From an uncultured Treponema sp. (lineage in GTDB: Bacteria > Spirochaetota > Spirochaetia > Treponematales > Treponemataceae), in contig CAMVCB010000001.1 of the NCBI GenBank assembly GCA_947165895.1, positions 248,001-312,000 on the forward strand: a stretch of DNA of 64,000 nucleotides, given 5' to 3'. Positions 52,083 to 60,914 of this stretch are shown piece after piece. The first letter of the stretch is position 1, and the number at the start of each line of letters is the position of its first letter. The notes beneath the pieces were generated by a model. The model made no database searches. It had not been told where the DNA came from and worked only from the letters and a program-made list of their open reading frames with translations. Made by a program: the position numbers and the translations under genes.

Positions 52083-53567
52083 CTATTCTTCATCCACTGC
52101 AAACTCAAATTCACATCCACATTTTGGACAATGAGTCATATCAAGTGTGATCTTAGCTCCACATTCAGGACAGAAGTATTCTTCCTCTTCTTCAGCTTTT
52201 TCTGTGCTTTCAGCCTGAGCCGGAGCCTCTTCAGTTTCAGTTTCGTCTTCTACAAACTCAACGTTTTCATTAATAAGATTGTTGATTTCATCAAGTGCTT
52301 CTTTTGTAACACCTTCAATCTGAATCTTATCAGAATCGTAAGCTTCAACGAAATCCTGAATCTGCTCAATACCATTTGCCTTAAGAAGTTCGGCAACCTC
52401 TTTATTTACACCAGGCAGCTCTGCCACAGTAGTAATTTCATCGTAAGTTTCTTCTGCCGCTGCATCATCATTAAAGAGAGCGCGTGCATTCTGAACAGTA
52501 TTAACATTAGAGAAGTCAATGTCTGCTGCCTGCTCTTCTGTCTTAACGTCGATGTTCCAGTCACAAAGGCGGTTTGCAAGGCGAACGTTCTGTCCCTGAC
52601 GGCCGATTGCAAGTGAGAACTGGCTTTCATCAACGATTGCAAGAGCCTGGCGTTTTTCTGCATCCATGATAACTACGCGGTTAACCTGAGCCGGAGAAAG
52701 TGCATTTTTAATGAACTCAGCAGGATCAGATTCATATTTAAGGACATCGATTTTTTCGTTCAAAAGCTCACGGATAACGTTCTGAATACGCACACCCTTA
52801 AGACCAACACAAGCTCCAACAGGGTCAACTTCCTCGCGTTTTGTGCTTACGGCAATCTTTGTGCGGTAGCCTGCATCGCGGACAGCCTTAACGATTTCTA
52901 CAGTGCCGTCTGCAATTTCAGGAACTTCTTTTTCAAGAATAGAGCATACAAGCTTTGGATCGCTGCGTGAAAGAATCAGCTGGATTCCAGAGTTTGTAGG
53001 CTTAATGTCTACGATAAGAGCCTTAATGCGGTCGTTCTTGTCATAGAATTCAAGCTTAGACTGATATTTAACAGGAAGCACACCTTCAAGGCGGCCTGCG
53101 TTTCCAAGGTCAACATAGATGTTACCGTTGCGTTCGCGCTGGTAGTAACCGATGATGATTTCGCCAACCTTGTCTTTATATTCGTTGTAAAGAGAAGTCT
53201 TGTAAGTTTCGTTGAGCCCCTGGTGAGCAGTCTGCTTACCTGTTGAAACTTCCGAGCGCTCATAAGATTTAGGGTCTTCAAGAATATCAATCTCATCACC
53301 CTCTTCAATCTCATCACCTGCAAGTGCGCGGGCTTCCTCAAGTTCAATTTCCATTGTAGGGTCATAAACACCGTCAATTACAACTTTTCTTGAGAAAAGC
53401 GATACATCCGACATATCATCTGCAAATTTTACGATTGCGTTTTCGTCTGTTCCATATCTCTTTTTATAAGCAGCTTTAAGTGCCTTTTCGATAGTCTGTC
53501 GTACTGATTCTTCAGAATAACCTTTTTCTTCAATCAAACGACGGATAGCTTCTGCCATTTCTGACAT
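52083..53567 (-). CDS. nusA: Transcription termination/antitermination factor NusA with a C-terminal zinc ribbon
   Basis: 494 residues. Binds RNA polymerase and RNA to modulate pausing and termination. The N-terminal domain has EEKGYSEESVRQTIEKALKA. S1 follows (VGEIIGYYQRERNGNIYVDLG with a long inserted pair), then KH1/KH2 with VGACVGLKGVRIQNVIREL and LAIGRQGQNVRLA. A helix-hairpin-helix element (AELPGVNKEVAELLKANGI) is near residue 380. The chain ends in a Glu-rich linker and CPECGA...CPKCGC (~462-485), a rubredoxin-like zinc ribbon that typical NusA lacks. Confidence 0.95.
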   Translation of the reverse strand: MSEMAEAIRRLIEEKGYSEESVRQTIEKALKAAYKKRYGTDENAIVKFADDMSDVSLFSRKVVIDGVYDPTMEIELEEARALAGDEIEEGDEIDILEDPKSYERSEVSTGKQTAHQGLNETYKTSLYNEYKDKVGEIIIGYYQRERNGNIYVDLGNAGRLEGVLPVKYQSKLEFYDKNDRIKALIVDIKPTNSGIQLILSRSDPKLVCSILEKEVPEIADGTVEIVKAVRDAGYRTKIAVSTKREEVDPVGACVGLKGVRIQNVIRELLNEKIDVLKYESDPAEFIKNALSPAQVNRVVIMDAEKRQALAIVDESQFSLAIGRQGQNVRLANRLCDWNIDVKTEEQAADIDFSNVNTVQNARALFNDDAAAEETYDEITTVAELPGVNKEVAELLKANGIEQIQDFVEAYDSDKIQIEGVTKEALDEINNLINENVEFVEDETETEEAPAQAESTEKAEEEEEYFCPECGAKITLDMTHCPKCGCEFEFAVDEE

Positions 53568-53568
53568 T

Positions 53569-54060
53569 TTAAGCCTCCTTTTCCTTCTTTGTATTATTTG
53601 AGGCAGAAATAAATTTTGCCTTTGCTATATTTTCAAAAGTCTGAGTATATTCTGTACCCTCGTCCTTTTGTATTGTAACCGATTTTTCATCAGCAGAAAG
53701 GATTTTTCCGCTGATCCAGTCTGTAACTGTCTTATCCCAGATGCGTACGTTTCTTCCAATAAAAAGGGCAAACTCTGCCGCATTCTTAAGATTGTGCTCA
53801 ATGCCGGGACTTGTAAGCTCCATCGAAGTTTCTTCTGTTCCCAAAAGCTCTTCAAGCTTTGGAAGAAGAACGCGGTGAACCTTAGCGCAGTCATTTACGC
53901 CCATGTTTCCGTCCGGCTCCTTTGTGCAGACAATTGCAGAAATCTTAGTGATTGTCTTTGCGGGAACAATCTTAAGGTCTACAAGCCTGTAGCCCAGTTC
54001 CTCTACAAGAGCTGCAGCCTCCGGATAGTATTTAATTGATTTATATGATGTATATTCCAT
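53569..54060 (-). CDS. rimP: Ribosome maturation factor RimP
   Basis: 163 residues. Assists 30S subunit assembly. Weakly conserved but recognisable from length, the position directly before nusA (1-bp gap) and the block VNDCAKVHRVLLPKLEELL...SMELTSPGIEHNLKNAAEF. The C-terminal SH3-like domain is short. First gene of the rimP-nusA-infB-rbfA-truB unit, so its promoter should lie in 54061-54100. Confidence 0.9.
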   Translation of the reverse strand: MEYTSYKSIKYYPEAAALVEELGYRLVDLKIVPAKTITKISAIVCTKEPDGNMGVNDCAKVHRVLLPKLEELLGTEETSMELTSPGIEHNLKNAAEFALFIGRNVRIWDKTVTDWISGKILSADEKSVTIQKDEGTEYTQTFENIAKAKFISASNNTKKEKEA

Positions 54061-54100
54061 ATCCCTTTTTACAGCCAGTTCTCGCCCCCCGCAGGTAATA

Positions 54101-54132
54101 AAAAAGACCCGTGTTTTTGCACGAGTCTTTTT
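54101..54132 (-). terminator. Terminator of the ABC-F gene
   Basis: AAAAAGACCCGTG pairs with CACGAGTCTTTTT (one mismatch) across a short T-rich loop. A T-tract follows on the minus strand. The symmetric T-tract could also stop plus-strand transcripts. Confidence 0.8.
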
Positions 54133-54190
54133 AATACTTATATTAAACTGACATATATAATATAGAGAAAAAGTGTCAAAAAGTCAAGTT

Positions 54191-55843
54191 TTATACTCTA
54201 TACTTGAGTTTTTTGCCGGTGCCTTCGTAGAGTTTTTTGCGGAGCTCGGCAACACCTTCATCTTTAATGTAGTCGTCAAAGCTCATCATGCGGTCGATAA
54301 TTCCGTTCGGAGTAATTTCTACGATGCGGTTTGCAATAGACTGGATGAACTCGTGGTCGTGTGAAGTAAAAAGCACAACGCCCGGGAAGGCAATCAGGCC
54401 TTCGTTCAAAGACTGAATTGCTTCAAGGTCAAGGTGGTTTGTAGGATCATCCATACAAAGAACGTTGGCACCGGAAAGCATGAGCTTTGAAAGCATACAG
54501 CGGACTTTTTCTCCTCCGGAAAGTACCTTTACCTTTTTAAGGGATTCGTCGCCGGAAAAGAGCATGCGTCCAAGAAAGCCGCGCACGTAAGCGTCGTCCT
54601 GCTCTTTTGAATACTGCTTGAGCCATTCTGTGATGTTGAGGTTGTTGTCAAAGTATGATGATGTATCGCGTGGAAGATAAACGTGGGAAGTTGTCTGGCC
54701 CCAGTAATATTCGCCTGAATCTGGCTTACGAACCTCGTTTATAATGTCAAAAAGGGCTGTTTTTGAGTTGTGTTCAATACCAACAAAGGCGATTTTATCG
54801 TTGCGGCCTACAGTCAGAGAAAAATCCTTCAAGAGCTGAACGCCGTCGGCATCCTTGATGTTCAGTCCCTTAATGTCAAGAACGTTGTTTCCGATTTCGC
54901 GGTCAGCCTTAAAGCTTACATAAGGGAATTTACGGGTAGAAACCGGGATTTCTTCCATACTTTCGGCAAGCTTATCGTAAATCTTTTTGCGGGAAGTTGC
55001 CTGTTTAGCTTTAGAAGCGTTTGAAGAGAAGCGGAGGATAAACTCTCGTAAATCCTTCATCTTATCTTCTGTCTTTTTCTGCTGTTCATGAGCCTGACGC
55101 TGCATAATCTGAGTCATCTGATACCAGAAGTCGTAGTTTCCGCTGAACTGGGTGATTTTTCCAAAGTCGATATCGCAGATGTAGGTACAAACTGTGTTCA
55201 AAAAGTGGCGGTCATGTGACACGACAATAACTGTGTTTTCAAAATCAAGAAGGAAGTTTTCAAGCCAGGTGATTGATTCAATATCCAGACCGTTGGTAGG
55301 TTCATCGAGAATCAGGGCATCAGGATTTCCGTAAATTGCCTGGGCAAGAAGAACGCGGACCTTCTGAGATTCATCAAGTTCGCTCATCATTTTGTCATGG
55401 AATTCTTCTTCAAGACCAAGGCCCGAAAGCATCTGCTCAATCTGATTTTCTGCCTCGTAGCCGCCAAGCTCACCGAATTCAGCTTCAAGCTCGGCAGACT
55501 TAATTCCGTCTTCCTCTGTAAATTCTGTCTTTGCGTAGATTTCGTCGCGGGCTTTAGAAACTTCGTAAAGCTTTGGAAAGCCCATCATAACTGTATCTTT
55601 TACAGAATATTCATCGTAGGCAAAGTGATCCTGCTTTAAAACGGCCATTCGCTCTCCCGGAGTCATAAAAATTTCGCCGGAATCGCGTTCAAGCTCGCCC
55701 GAAAGCAGCTTCAAAAATGTTGATTTTCCAGCACCGTTTGCACCGGTAATTCCGTAACAGTTTCCTTTATTAAACTTAAGGTTTACGTCTTTAAAAAGCG
55801 GTTTTTCGCTGAATGATACGCTTACGTCGCTTACTGTAATCAT
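54191..55843 (-). CDS. ABC-F family ATPase, YbiT-like
   Basis: 550 residues, two ABC domains without membrane segments; ABC-F proteins act on the ribosome. Domain 1 has Walker A GITGANGAGKST (~33-44) and Walker B LILDEPTNGLD, with a degenerate signature ELDESQKVRVLL. Domain 2 has KVLSGGEKVRCMLS and a divergent Walker A (FVGIEHNSKTALF) lacking GKS/T, so domain 2 may not hydrolyse ATP normally. The inter-domain linker (~245-290) holds the SSNASKAKQATSRKK block seen in YbiT. Antibiotic resistance is not implied. Confidence 0.88.
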   Translation of the reverse strand: MITVSDVSVSFSEKPLFKDVNLKFNKGNCYGITGANGAGKSTFLKLLSGELERDSGEIFMTPGERMAVLKQDHFAYDEYSVKDTVMMGFPKLYEVSKARDEIYAKTEFTEEDGIKSAELEAEFGELGGYEAENQIEQMLSGLGLEEEFHDKMMSELDESQKVRVLLAQAIYGNPDALILDEPTNGLDIESITWLENFLLDFENTVIVVSHDRHFLNTVCTYICDIDFGKITQFSGNYDFWYQMTQIMQRQAHEQQKKTEDKMKDLREFILRFSSNASKAKQATSRKKIYDKLAESMEEIPVSTRKFPYVSFKADREIGNNVLDIKGLNIKDADGVQLLKDFSLTVGRNDKIAFVGIEHNSKTALFDIINEVRKPDSGEYYWGQTTSHVYLPRDTSSYFDNNLNITEWLKQYSKEQDDAYVRGFLGRMLFSGDESLKKVKVLSGGEKVRCMLSKLMLSGANVLCMDDPTNHLDLEAIQSLNEGLIAFPGVVLFTSHDHEFIQSIANRIVEITPNGIIDRMMSFDDYIKDEGVAELRKKLYEGTGKKLKYRV

Positions 55844-55917
55844 ATAATTTCCCCCATAGGTAAAGCTAAAAATTGCTGTCGCAATTTTCTTAACGCTTTG
55901 CTATTAAACATAGGCCG

Positions 55918-57582
55918 CTAGCGGCCTCCCACACCAAAGAAAGATTTGATTTTCTGCCAGAGTGATTTTTTAGCAGGGGCTGCAGCCTGTGAGCGGCCGG
56001 CATTTTTCTTGTAATTTCCCTTAGCAGCCTGAGCATTTTTTCCGCCCTTTTTGTAAGCGGCTGACTTGAAATCTTTCTTTCCTTTTTTGAAGTCGCCTGA
56101 AGCCGCAGAACTGTTTCCTGTTCCATAGCGTTCCTTGTAGAACTTCATGCGCTCTTCGTAAGACATCTGGGAAAGCTTATCCGGATTGAGGTAAGGCTTT
56201 TTTCCACCCTTGCGTGGAGCTTTTTTGAAATCACCTGATTTATAATCTGATTTGAAATCCTTTTTATATCCGTCTTTCTTGTAGTCGCGTTTTTTACCGT
56301 CACGTCCATCATGGAAATCACGTCCGCCGCGCTCGCCTTTTTCACCCTTACGGTAATTTCTGTCACCCTTACGGCGGCCACCGCGGTTATCATAAGTGTC
56401 GTCATCATGCCAGTTTTCTGTTTTAATGTACATTCCGGCAGATTTATCCTCCAGCATCTGATCTTCAAAAGCAACAGAAGAAGGAATTGACATTTCTACA
56501 TAACGCTCGATTGCAGGAAGATTGTAAACATCCTGTTCAGAACAGAAGGTATAGGCTTTTCCTGATTTTCCGGCGCGGGCTGTACGTCCGATTCGGTGAA
56601 CATAGTTTTCTGCTTCTACAGGAAGGTCAAAGTTGATTACCATTGCAAGGTCGTCAACGTCGATTCCGCGGGCAGCAACGTCAGTTGCAACAAGAACAGG
56701 AACCTGGCCGGCCTTAAAAGAGTTCAAAAGCTTGAGGCGTTTTGACTGAGGCAAATCACCGATGAGGAAGTCAGCCTTAATGTCATTAATCTGAAGGCGT
56801 TTTGCAACAACCTCGCAGGATCTTTTTGTATTACAGAAAACTATTGCGCTTGCAGGATTTTCGTTTTTCAAAATTCCAATCAAAAGCTTCATTTTATCGC
56901 TTGAAGAAACGTGCAAAAGCTCCTGCTGAATCTCGCTTACAGTGATGTTTTCTGCTTCAATTGTGATTTCTTTTGGATCACGGGTGTATTCCCATGCAAG
57001 ATTTTTTACATAAGAGTTCAAGGTTGCAGAAAAGAGCATTGTCTGGCGGGCTTCAGCTTCAGGAATGCACTTAAGAATCTGGCGCAAATCAGGATAAAAT
57101 CCCATATCAAACATGCGGTCAGCTTCATCAATTACACAGAAAGCTGCATTGCTCAAATCAAGATTTCCGGCTTCATGCAAATCGATTACACGGCCAGGAG
57201 TTCCGATTACAATATCAACACCTTTTTTGAGGGTAGAAATCTGTTTTTCATAGCCTACTCCACCGTAAACGCTGAAGGCCTTAAGACCGGATGTTCCAAC
57301 CAGAACCTTTGCTTCTTCTTCAACCTGAACGGCCAGCTCACGGGTTGGAACTAATACAAGAAGCTTCTTTTCCTTTGCTTCTTCTTTTGTAATCATCTCG
57401 TTGATAACGGCAACAAGATATGCGGCAGTTTTTCCGGTTCCTGTCTGTGACTGAACATATAAATCAGAACCATCCTGAGAAGCCTTAATCACCTCTTCCT
57501 GAACTGGTGTACAGCTTACATAACCAGCGGCTTCAATTCCCTTCAAAAGTCTTTCATCAAGACCAAATTCAACAAAATCCAT
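55918..57582 (-). CDS. DEAD-box RNA helicase with a basic, Gly/Lys/Asp-rich tail
   Basis: 554 residues. Q motif FDERLLKGIEAAGYVSCTPVQ (split by spacing), motif I SQTGTGKT (~46), Ia PTRELA, II DEADRMFDMGF, III SAT, and VI HRIGRTARAGKSG are all intact. From residue ~400 to the end is a low-complexity tail rich in Lys, Gly, Asp and Arg (RRKGDRNYRKGEKGERGG, KGGKNAQAAKGNYKK), probably an RNA-binding disordered region. This is the CsdA/RhlE-like architecture used in ribosome assembly or mRNA decay. Monocistronic in appearance, 75 bp from the ABC-F gene. Confidence 0.92.
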   Translation of the reverse strand: MDFVEFGLDERLLKGIEAAGYVSCTPVQEEVIKASQDGSDLYVQSQTGTGKTAAYLVAVINEMITKEEAKEKKLLVLVPTRELAVQVEEEAKVLVGTSGLKAFSVYGGVGYEKQISTLKKGVDIVIGTPGRVIDLHEAGNLDLSNAAFCVIDEADRMFDMGFYPDLRQILKCIPEAEARQTMLFSATLNSYVKNLAWEYTRDPKEITIEAENITVSEIQQELLHVSSSDKMKLLIGILKNENPASAIVFCNTKRSCEVVAKRLQINDIKADFLIGDLPQSKRLKLLNSFKAGQVPVLVATDVAARGIDVDDLAMVINFDLPVEAENYVHRIGRTARAGKSGKAYTFCSEQDVYNLPAIERYVEMSIPSSVAFEDQMLEDKSAGMYIKTENWHDDDTYDNRGGRRKGDRNYRKGEKGERGGRDFHDGRDGKKRDYKKDGYKKDFKSDYKSGDFKKAPRKGGKKPYLNPDKLSQMSYEERMKFYKERYGTGNSSAASGDFKKGKKDFKSAAYKKGGKNAQAAKGNYKKNAGRSQAAAPAKKSLWQKIKSFFGVGGR

Positions 57583-57726
57583 TTGTTATTCCTTATATAT
57601 ATGATATTGCGGCTACAGCCGCAGAAAAATTGCACAATAAGGGCTGATTTTATCAGCTTAGTTGAAAATTATACTGTATTTTACGTTTTTATACTATACA
57701 TTATAAAAAGGCCACATAAAAAAAAA

Positions 57727-57748
57727 GCGGTACCCGTCAGAGTACCGC
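57727..57748 (-). terminator. Terminator of the feo operon
   Basis: GCGGTAC/GTACCGC stem with an 8-base loop, followed by a long T-run on the minus strand. It lies 20 bp after the Cys-rich gene. Confidence 0.88.
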
Positions 57749-57767
57749 TCGCATTTCTCATAATATT

Positions 57768-57902
57768 TTATTTACAGCCAGACTTGCAGTGTTCACAGCC
57801 ACATCCGCAGGAAGATTTTCCTGCTTTCTTTTTTTTCAAAATATTAAGGACTGTAAGTCCAACAATAGCCGCCAGAATCAAAGCGACAAAAGCTGTTCCC
57901 AT
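57768..57902 (-). CDS. FeoB-associated Cys-rich membrane protein, 44 aa
   Basis: Starts MGTAFVALILAAIVGLTVLN, a single transmembrane segment, then KKKKAGKSSCGCGC and EHCKSGCK, giving five Cys in the last 14 residues. The ATG lies one base after the feoB stop, and GAGGT sits ~9 bases before it. Small Cys-rich membrane proteins encoded directly after feoB are a known family (FeoB-associated, PF12669-like). The Cys cluster suggests Fe-S or ferrous-iron binding near the channel, which is inference. Confidence 0.88.
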   Translation of the reverse strand: MGTAFVALILAAIVGLTVLNILKKKKAGKSSCGCGCEHCKSGCK

Positions 57903-57903
57903 A

Positions 57904-60288
57904 TTATCTTACCTCTGCTGTAAGTTTTGTTGCCTCACTGTATTTTTTGAAGAAAAGCATGTAAATCATAGCAGCAAGAATAGCAAATGACACAACAAGA
58001 CCGATTACGTTTACGTTTCCTGTAAACAATTTTCCAAACTGGTTAATCATCAAAGCTACAGCGTAAGCAAGACCACACTGATAGCCGATTGCAAACCAGG
58101 TCCATTTTGCATTGTTCATTTCGCGCTTGATGGCACCGATTGCGGCAAAACATGGAGCGCAAAGAAGGTTGAATACCAGGAATGAGAAGCCAGAGATGCC
58201 TGTGAACTTCAAAGCCAGTGTCTGGTAAGTAGAAAGCTCTCCGCCACCGTAAAGGATTCCCATAGTACCTACGATGTTCTCTTTTGCAACAAGTCCTGTG
58301 ATAGAAGCAACGGTTGCCTGCCAGTTTCCCCATCCCAGAGGGCTGAAAATCCAGGCAATGCAAGAACCGATTTTTGCAAGGATAGAAGCGTCAAGCTCGT
58401 CTTCGGCAAGCATTCTGAAGCCGTCGTCTGCCCAGCCGAAGAATGATGTGAACCATACTACGATTGTAGAAAGCATGATGATTGTTCCGGCCTTTTTGAT
58501 AAATGACCAGCCGCGTTCCCACATTGAGCGAAGAACATTTACTACAGTAGGCATATGATAAGCAGGAAGTTCCATTACGAATGGAGCAGGATTACCTGCA
58601 AACATCTTTGTCTTTTTAAGCATAATTCCCGAAATGATGATTGCGGCCATACCGATAAAGTAAGCCGAAGTTGCAACCCAGGCAGAACCGCTGAAAATTG
58701 CACCGGCAATCATTGCAATAAAAGGAACCTTTGCACCGCAAGGAATAAAGGTTGTTGTCATGATTGTCATGCGGCGGTCGCGTTCATTTTCGATTGTACG
58801 GCTTGCCATGATACCAGGTACACCACAGCCGGTTCCAACCAGCATAGGAATGAATGATTTTCCAGAAAGTCCGAACTTGCGGAAGATACGGTCAAGAACG
58901 AAGGCGATTCGTGCCATGTAACCGCAGGCTTCAAGAAAGGCAAGCAGGAGGAAAAGAACCAGCATCTGTGGAACAAAGCCAAGAACCGCACCACATCCGG
59001 CAACGATACCGTCAAGGATAAGGCCGGAAAGCCATTCAGCACAGCCGATTTTTTCAAGAAGGCTTCCAATAAGAACAGGAACTCCAGGAACCCAGATTCC
59101 GTAATCCTCCGGAGCAGGACCTTCTTCACCGTATTTTTCTGCCATGGCATTTGCTTCAGCAGTCATTTCTTCAGTAATTTCGATCGGATCAGAAAGCTCA
59201 AGTGTTTCTTCATCTTCTACGACGTAAGTGCTTTCTCCGGCATCAACGGCTTCAAGAATCAGAGCAGTATCACCGTATTCTTCCGCAGCTTCTTCATAAG
59301 CGGAAGTTCCAATTCCAAATAGGTGCCAGCCGTCACCAAAAAGACCGTCATTTGCCCAGTCTGTAGCAGAAGCACCAACACCTACCATAGAAATCCAGTA
59401 AACTGCAAACATGATGATTGCAAAAACAGGAAGACCAAGCCAGCGGTTGGTAACTACGCGGTCAATTTTGTCGGAAGTTGTAAGTCCACCGACATTTTTC
59501 TTTTTATAGCATGATTTAAGAATCTGAGCGATGTAAACATAGCGTTCATTTGTAATGATACTTTCAGCATCATCATCAAGCTCTTTTTCTGCAGCCTTAA
59601 TATCAGCTTCAATGTGGCTTAAAGTTACCTTATCAATATTGAGGCTTTCAAGAACCTTTTCATCACGTTCAAAAATCTTGATTGCGTACCATCTCTGCTG
59701 CTCTTCCGGCATGTTATGAACGACAGCTTCTTCGATGTGGGCAATTGCGTGCTCAACAGCACCGCTGAATGTGTGTCGAGGAAGAGTTTTTGTTTCTCTT
59801 GCGGCCTTAATTGCTTCTTCAGCGGCTTCCATTACCCTGTCGCCTTTAAGGGCAGAAATTTCTACGATTTTACAGCCAACCTGATGAGAAAGTTCATCAA
59901 CGTTGATTTTATCACCGTTTTTCTTTACAAGATCCATCATGTTGAGGGCAATTACAACAGGAATGCCAAGCTCAACAAGCTGAGTTGTAAGATAAAGGTT
60001 TCTTTCAAGGTTTGTCGCATCAACAATGTTCAAAATTGCTTCAGGACGTTCACCAATAAGATAATTTCGTGCAACGACTTCCTCCAGTGTATATGGAGAA
60101 AGAGAATAAATTCCGGGAAGGTCAGTAATGATTACATCATCATGCTTTTTAAGTTTACCTTCCTTTTTTTCAACTGTTACTCCAGGCCAGTTTCCTACAA
60201 ACTGATTTGAACCTGTAAGCGCATTAAAAAGTGTTGTTTTTCCTGCGTTAGGGTTTCCCGCAAGTGCAATACGAATATTTTTAGCCAT
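57904..60288 (-). CDS. feoB: Ferrous iron transport protein FeoB
   Basis: 794 residues from the ATG at 60288, the second of two tandem ATGs, with GGGGG six bases upstream. The N-terminal G-domain has GNPNAGKTT, DLPG and NMMD. The membrane part has two gate/core repeats with GTGCGVPGIMAS and APCFAAIGAIKRE. Between the first and second membrane segments (residues ~316-396) is an acidic Glu-rich insertion of ~80 residues absent from E. coli FeoB, rich in YEEAAEEYG-type sequence. It takes up Fe2+ under anaerobic conditions, fitting the anaerobic nrd operon. It follows feoA by 10 bp. Confidence 0.95.
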   Translation of the reverse strand: MAKNIRIALAGNPNAGKTTLFNALTGSNQFVGNWPGVTVEKKEGKLKKHDDVIITDLPGIYSLSPYTLEEVVARNYLIGERPEAILNIVDATNLERNLYLTTQLVELGIPVVIALNMMDLVKKNGDKINVDELSHQVGCKIVEISALKGDRVMEAAEEAIKAARETKTLPRHTFSGAVEHAIAHIEEAVVHNMPEEQQRWYAIKIFERDEKVLESLNIDKVTLSHIEADIKAAEKELDDDAESIITNERYVYIAQILKSCYKKKNVGGLTTSDKIDRVVTNRWLGLPVFAIIMFAVYWISMVGVGASATDWANDGLFGDGWHLFGIGTSAYEEAAEEYGDTALILEAVDAGESTYVVEDEETLELSDPIEITEEMTAEANAMAEKYGEEGPAPEDYGIWVPGVPVLIGSLLEKIGCAEWLSGLILDGIVAGCGAVLGFVPQMLVLFLLLAFLEACGYMARIAFVLDRIFRKFGLSGKSFIPMLVGTGCGVPGIMASRTIENERDRRMTIMTTTFIPCGAKVPFIAMIAGAIFSGSAWVATSAYFIGMAAIIISGIMLKKTKMFAGNPAPFVMELPAYHMPTVVNVLRSMWERGWSFIKKAGTIIMLSTIVVWFTSFFGWADDGFRMLAEDELDASILAKIGSCIAWIFSPLGWGNWQATVASITGLVAKENIVGTMGILYGGGELSTYQTLALKFTGISGFSFLVFNLLCAPCFAAIGAIKREMNNAKWTWFAIGYQCGLAYAVALMINQFGKLFTGNVNVIGLVVSFAILAAMIYMLFFKKYSEATKLTAEVR

Positions 60289-60298
60289 CATCTTCCCC

Positions 60299-60520
60299 CT
60301 ACTCAACTTCAATCATTTCTGCATCAGCTTTTCTGAGCGAAAGCTCGTAGCCGCGTACAGTAACTTCAACTGGATCACCAAGAGGGGCAACTTTACGAAC
60401 GTAAACTTCTACGCCCTTTGTTACACCCATATCCATGATTCTGCGTTTAACCGCACCTTCACCGTGAAGCTTTACAACCTTTACGGTTTCTCCAATCTTT
60501 ACATCTTTTAAAGTTTTCAT
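60299..60520 (-). CDS. feoA: FeoA domain protein, second in operon
   Basis: 73 residues, SH3-like fold. TVKVVKLHGEGAVKRRIMDMG and EVYVRKVAPLGDPVEV are the FeoA signature. It regulates or stabilises FeoB. The gap to feoB is 10 bp and to the upstream feoA 23 bp. It is basic in the middle. The second of two paralogous FeoA proteins encoded before feoB. Confidence 0.93.
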   Translation of the reverse strand: MKTLKDVKIGETVKVVKLHGEGAVKRRIMDMGVTKGVEVYVRKVAPLGDPVEVTVRGYELSLRKADAEMIEVE

Positions 60521-60543
60521 ATATTTTTTTACCTGCCTTAAGC

Positions 60544-60756
60544 CTAAATCATAATACGACGTGCCATATCTTCATTTATGGCAATACGCGAGTCTTTTAC
60601 TTTTACGATTACATTTCCTGCCAGTGAGTTGACGATTGAAACATCTGAACCAACTACAAAGCCAAGATTTTCAAGATGACGGCGAACTTCGTCGTTGCCG
60701 CTGATTTTTTTGATGATATTTGATTCACCGACTTTTGCAAAAGATAGTGGCATCAA
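60544..60756 (-). CDS. feoA: FeoA domain protein, first in operon
   Basis: 70 residues, SH3-like. The core NDEVRRHLENLGFVVGSDV matches FeoA; identity to the second copy is low, so this is an old duplication. First gene of feoA-feoA-feoB-Cys-rich. Two GTTAG-N6-CTAAC palindromes lie 50-90 bp upstream, pointing to iron- or metal-responsive control. Confidence 0.88.
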   Translation of the reverse strand: MMPLSFAKVGESNIIKKISGNDEVRRHLENLGFVVGSDVSIVNSLAGNVIVKVKDSRIAINEDMARRIMI

Positions 60757-60805
60757 TTTTTTTTACCTGCTCTTATATAGTATATAGAAGTTATAACACC
60801 GTTAT

Positions 60806-60844
60806 GTTAGCTACTTCTAACCATATATGTTAGCGATTACTAAC
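60806..60844. promoter_or_regulatory. Two DtxR-family-like operators before the feo operon
   Basis: GTTAGCTACTTCTAAC (60806-60821) and GTTAGCGATTACTAAC (60829-60844), each GTTAG-N6-CTAAC, centres 23 bp apart. Their half-sites resemble the TTAGGTTAG-type half-sites of DtxR/IdeR boxes. On the minus strand they overlap a promoter-like TTGAAT-N17-TAACAT. The regulator identity is inference. Confidence 0.6.
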
Positions 60845-60882
60845 CTTTTATTCAATATTATTTTGACTAAAATATAAAAAAA

Positions 60883-60908
60883 AAAGTTCCCGCATACGCA
60901 GGAACTTT
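60883..60908 (-). terminator. Terminator of the RND/PII-like unit
   Basis: AAAGTTCC/GGAACTTT stem with a 10-base loop and a T-run on the minus strand, directly after the 98-aa gene. It separates that unit from feo. Confidence 0.88.
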
Positions 60909-60914
60909 GTCTAT

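Noticed and set aside
57583..57990. Plus-strand 135-codon frame after the DEAD helicase
   Set aside because: It crosses the feo terminator and the minus-strand Cys-rich gene, which has a recognisable product and coupled start.
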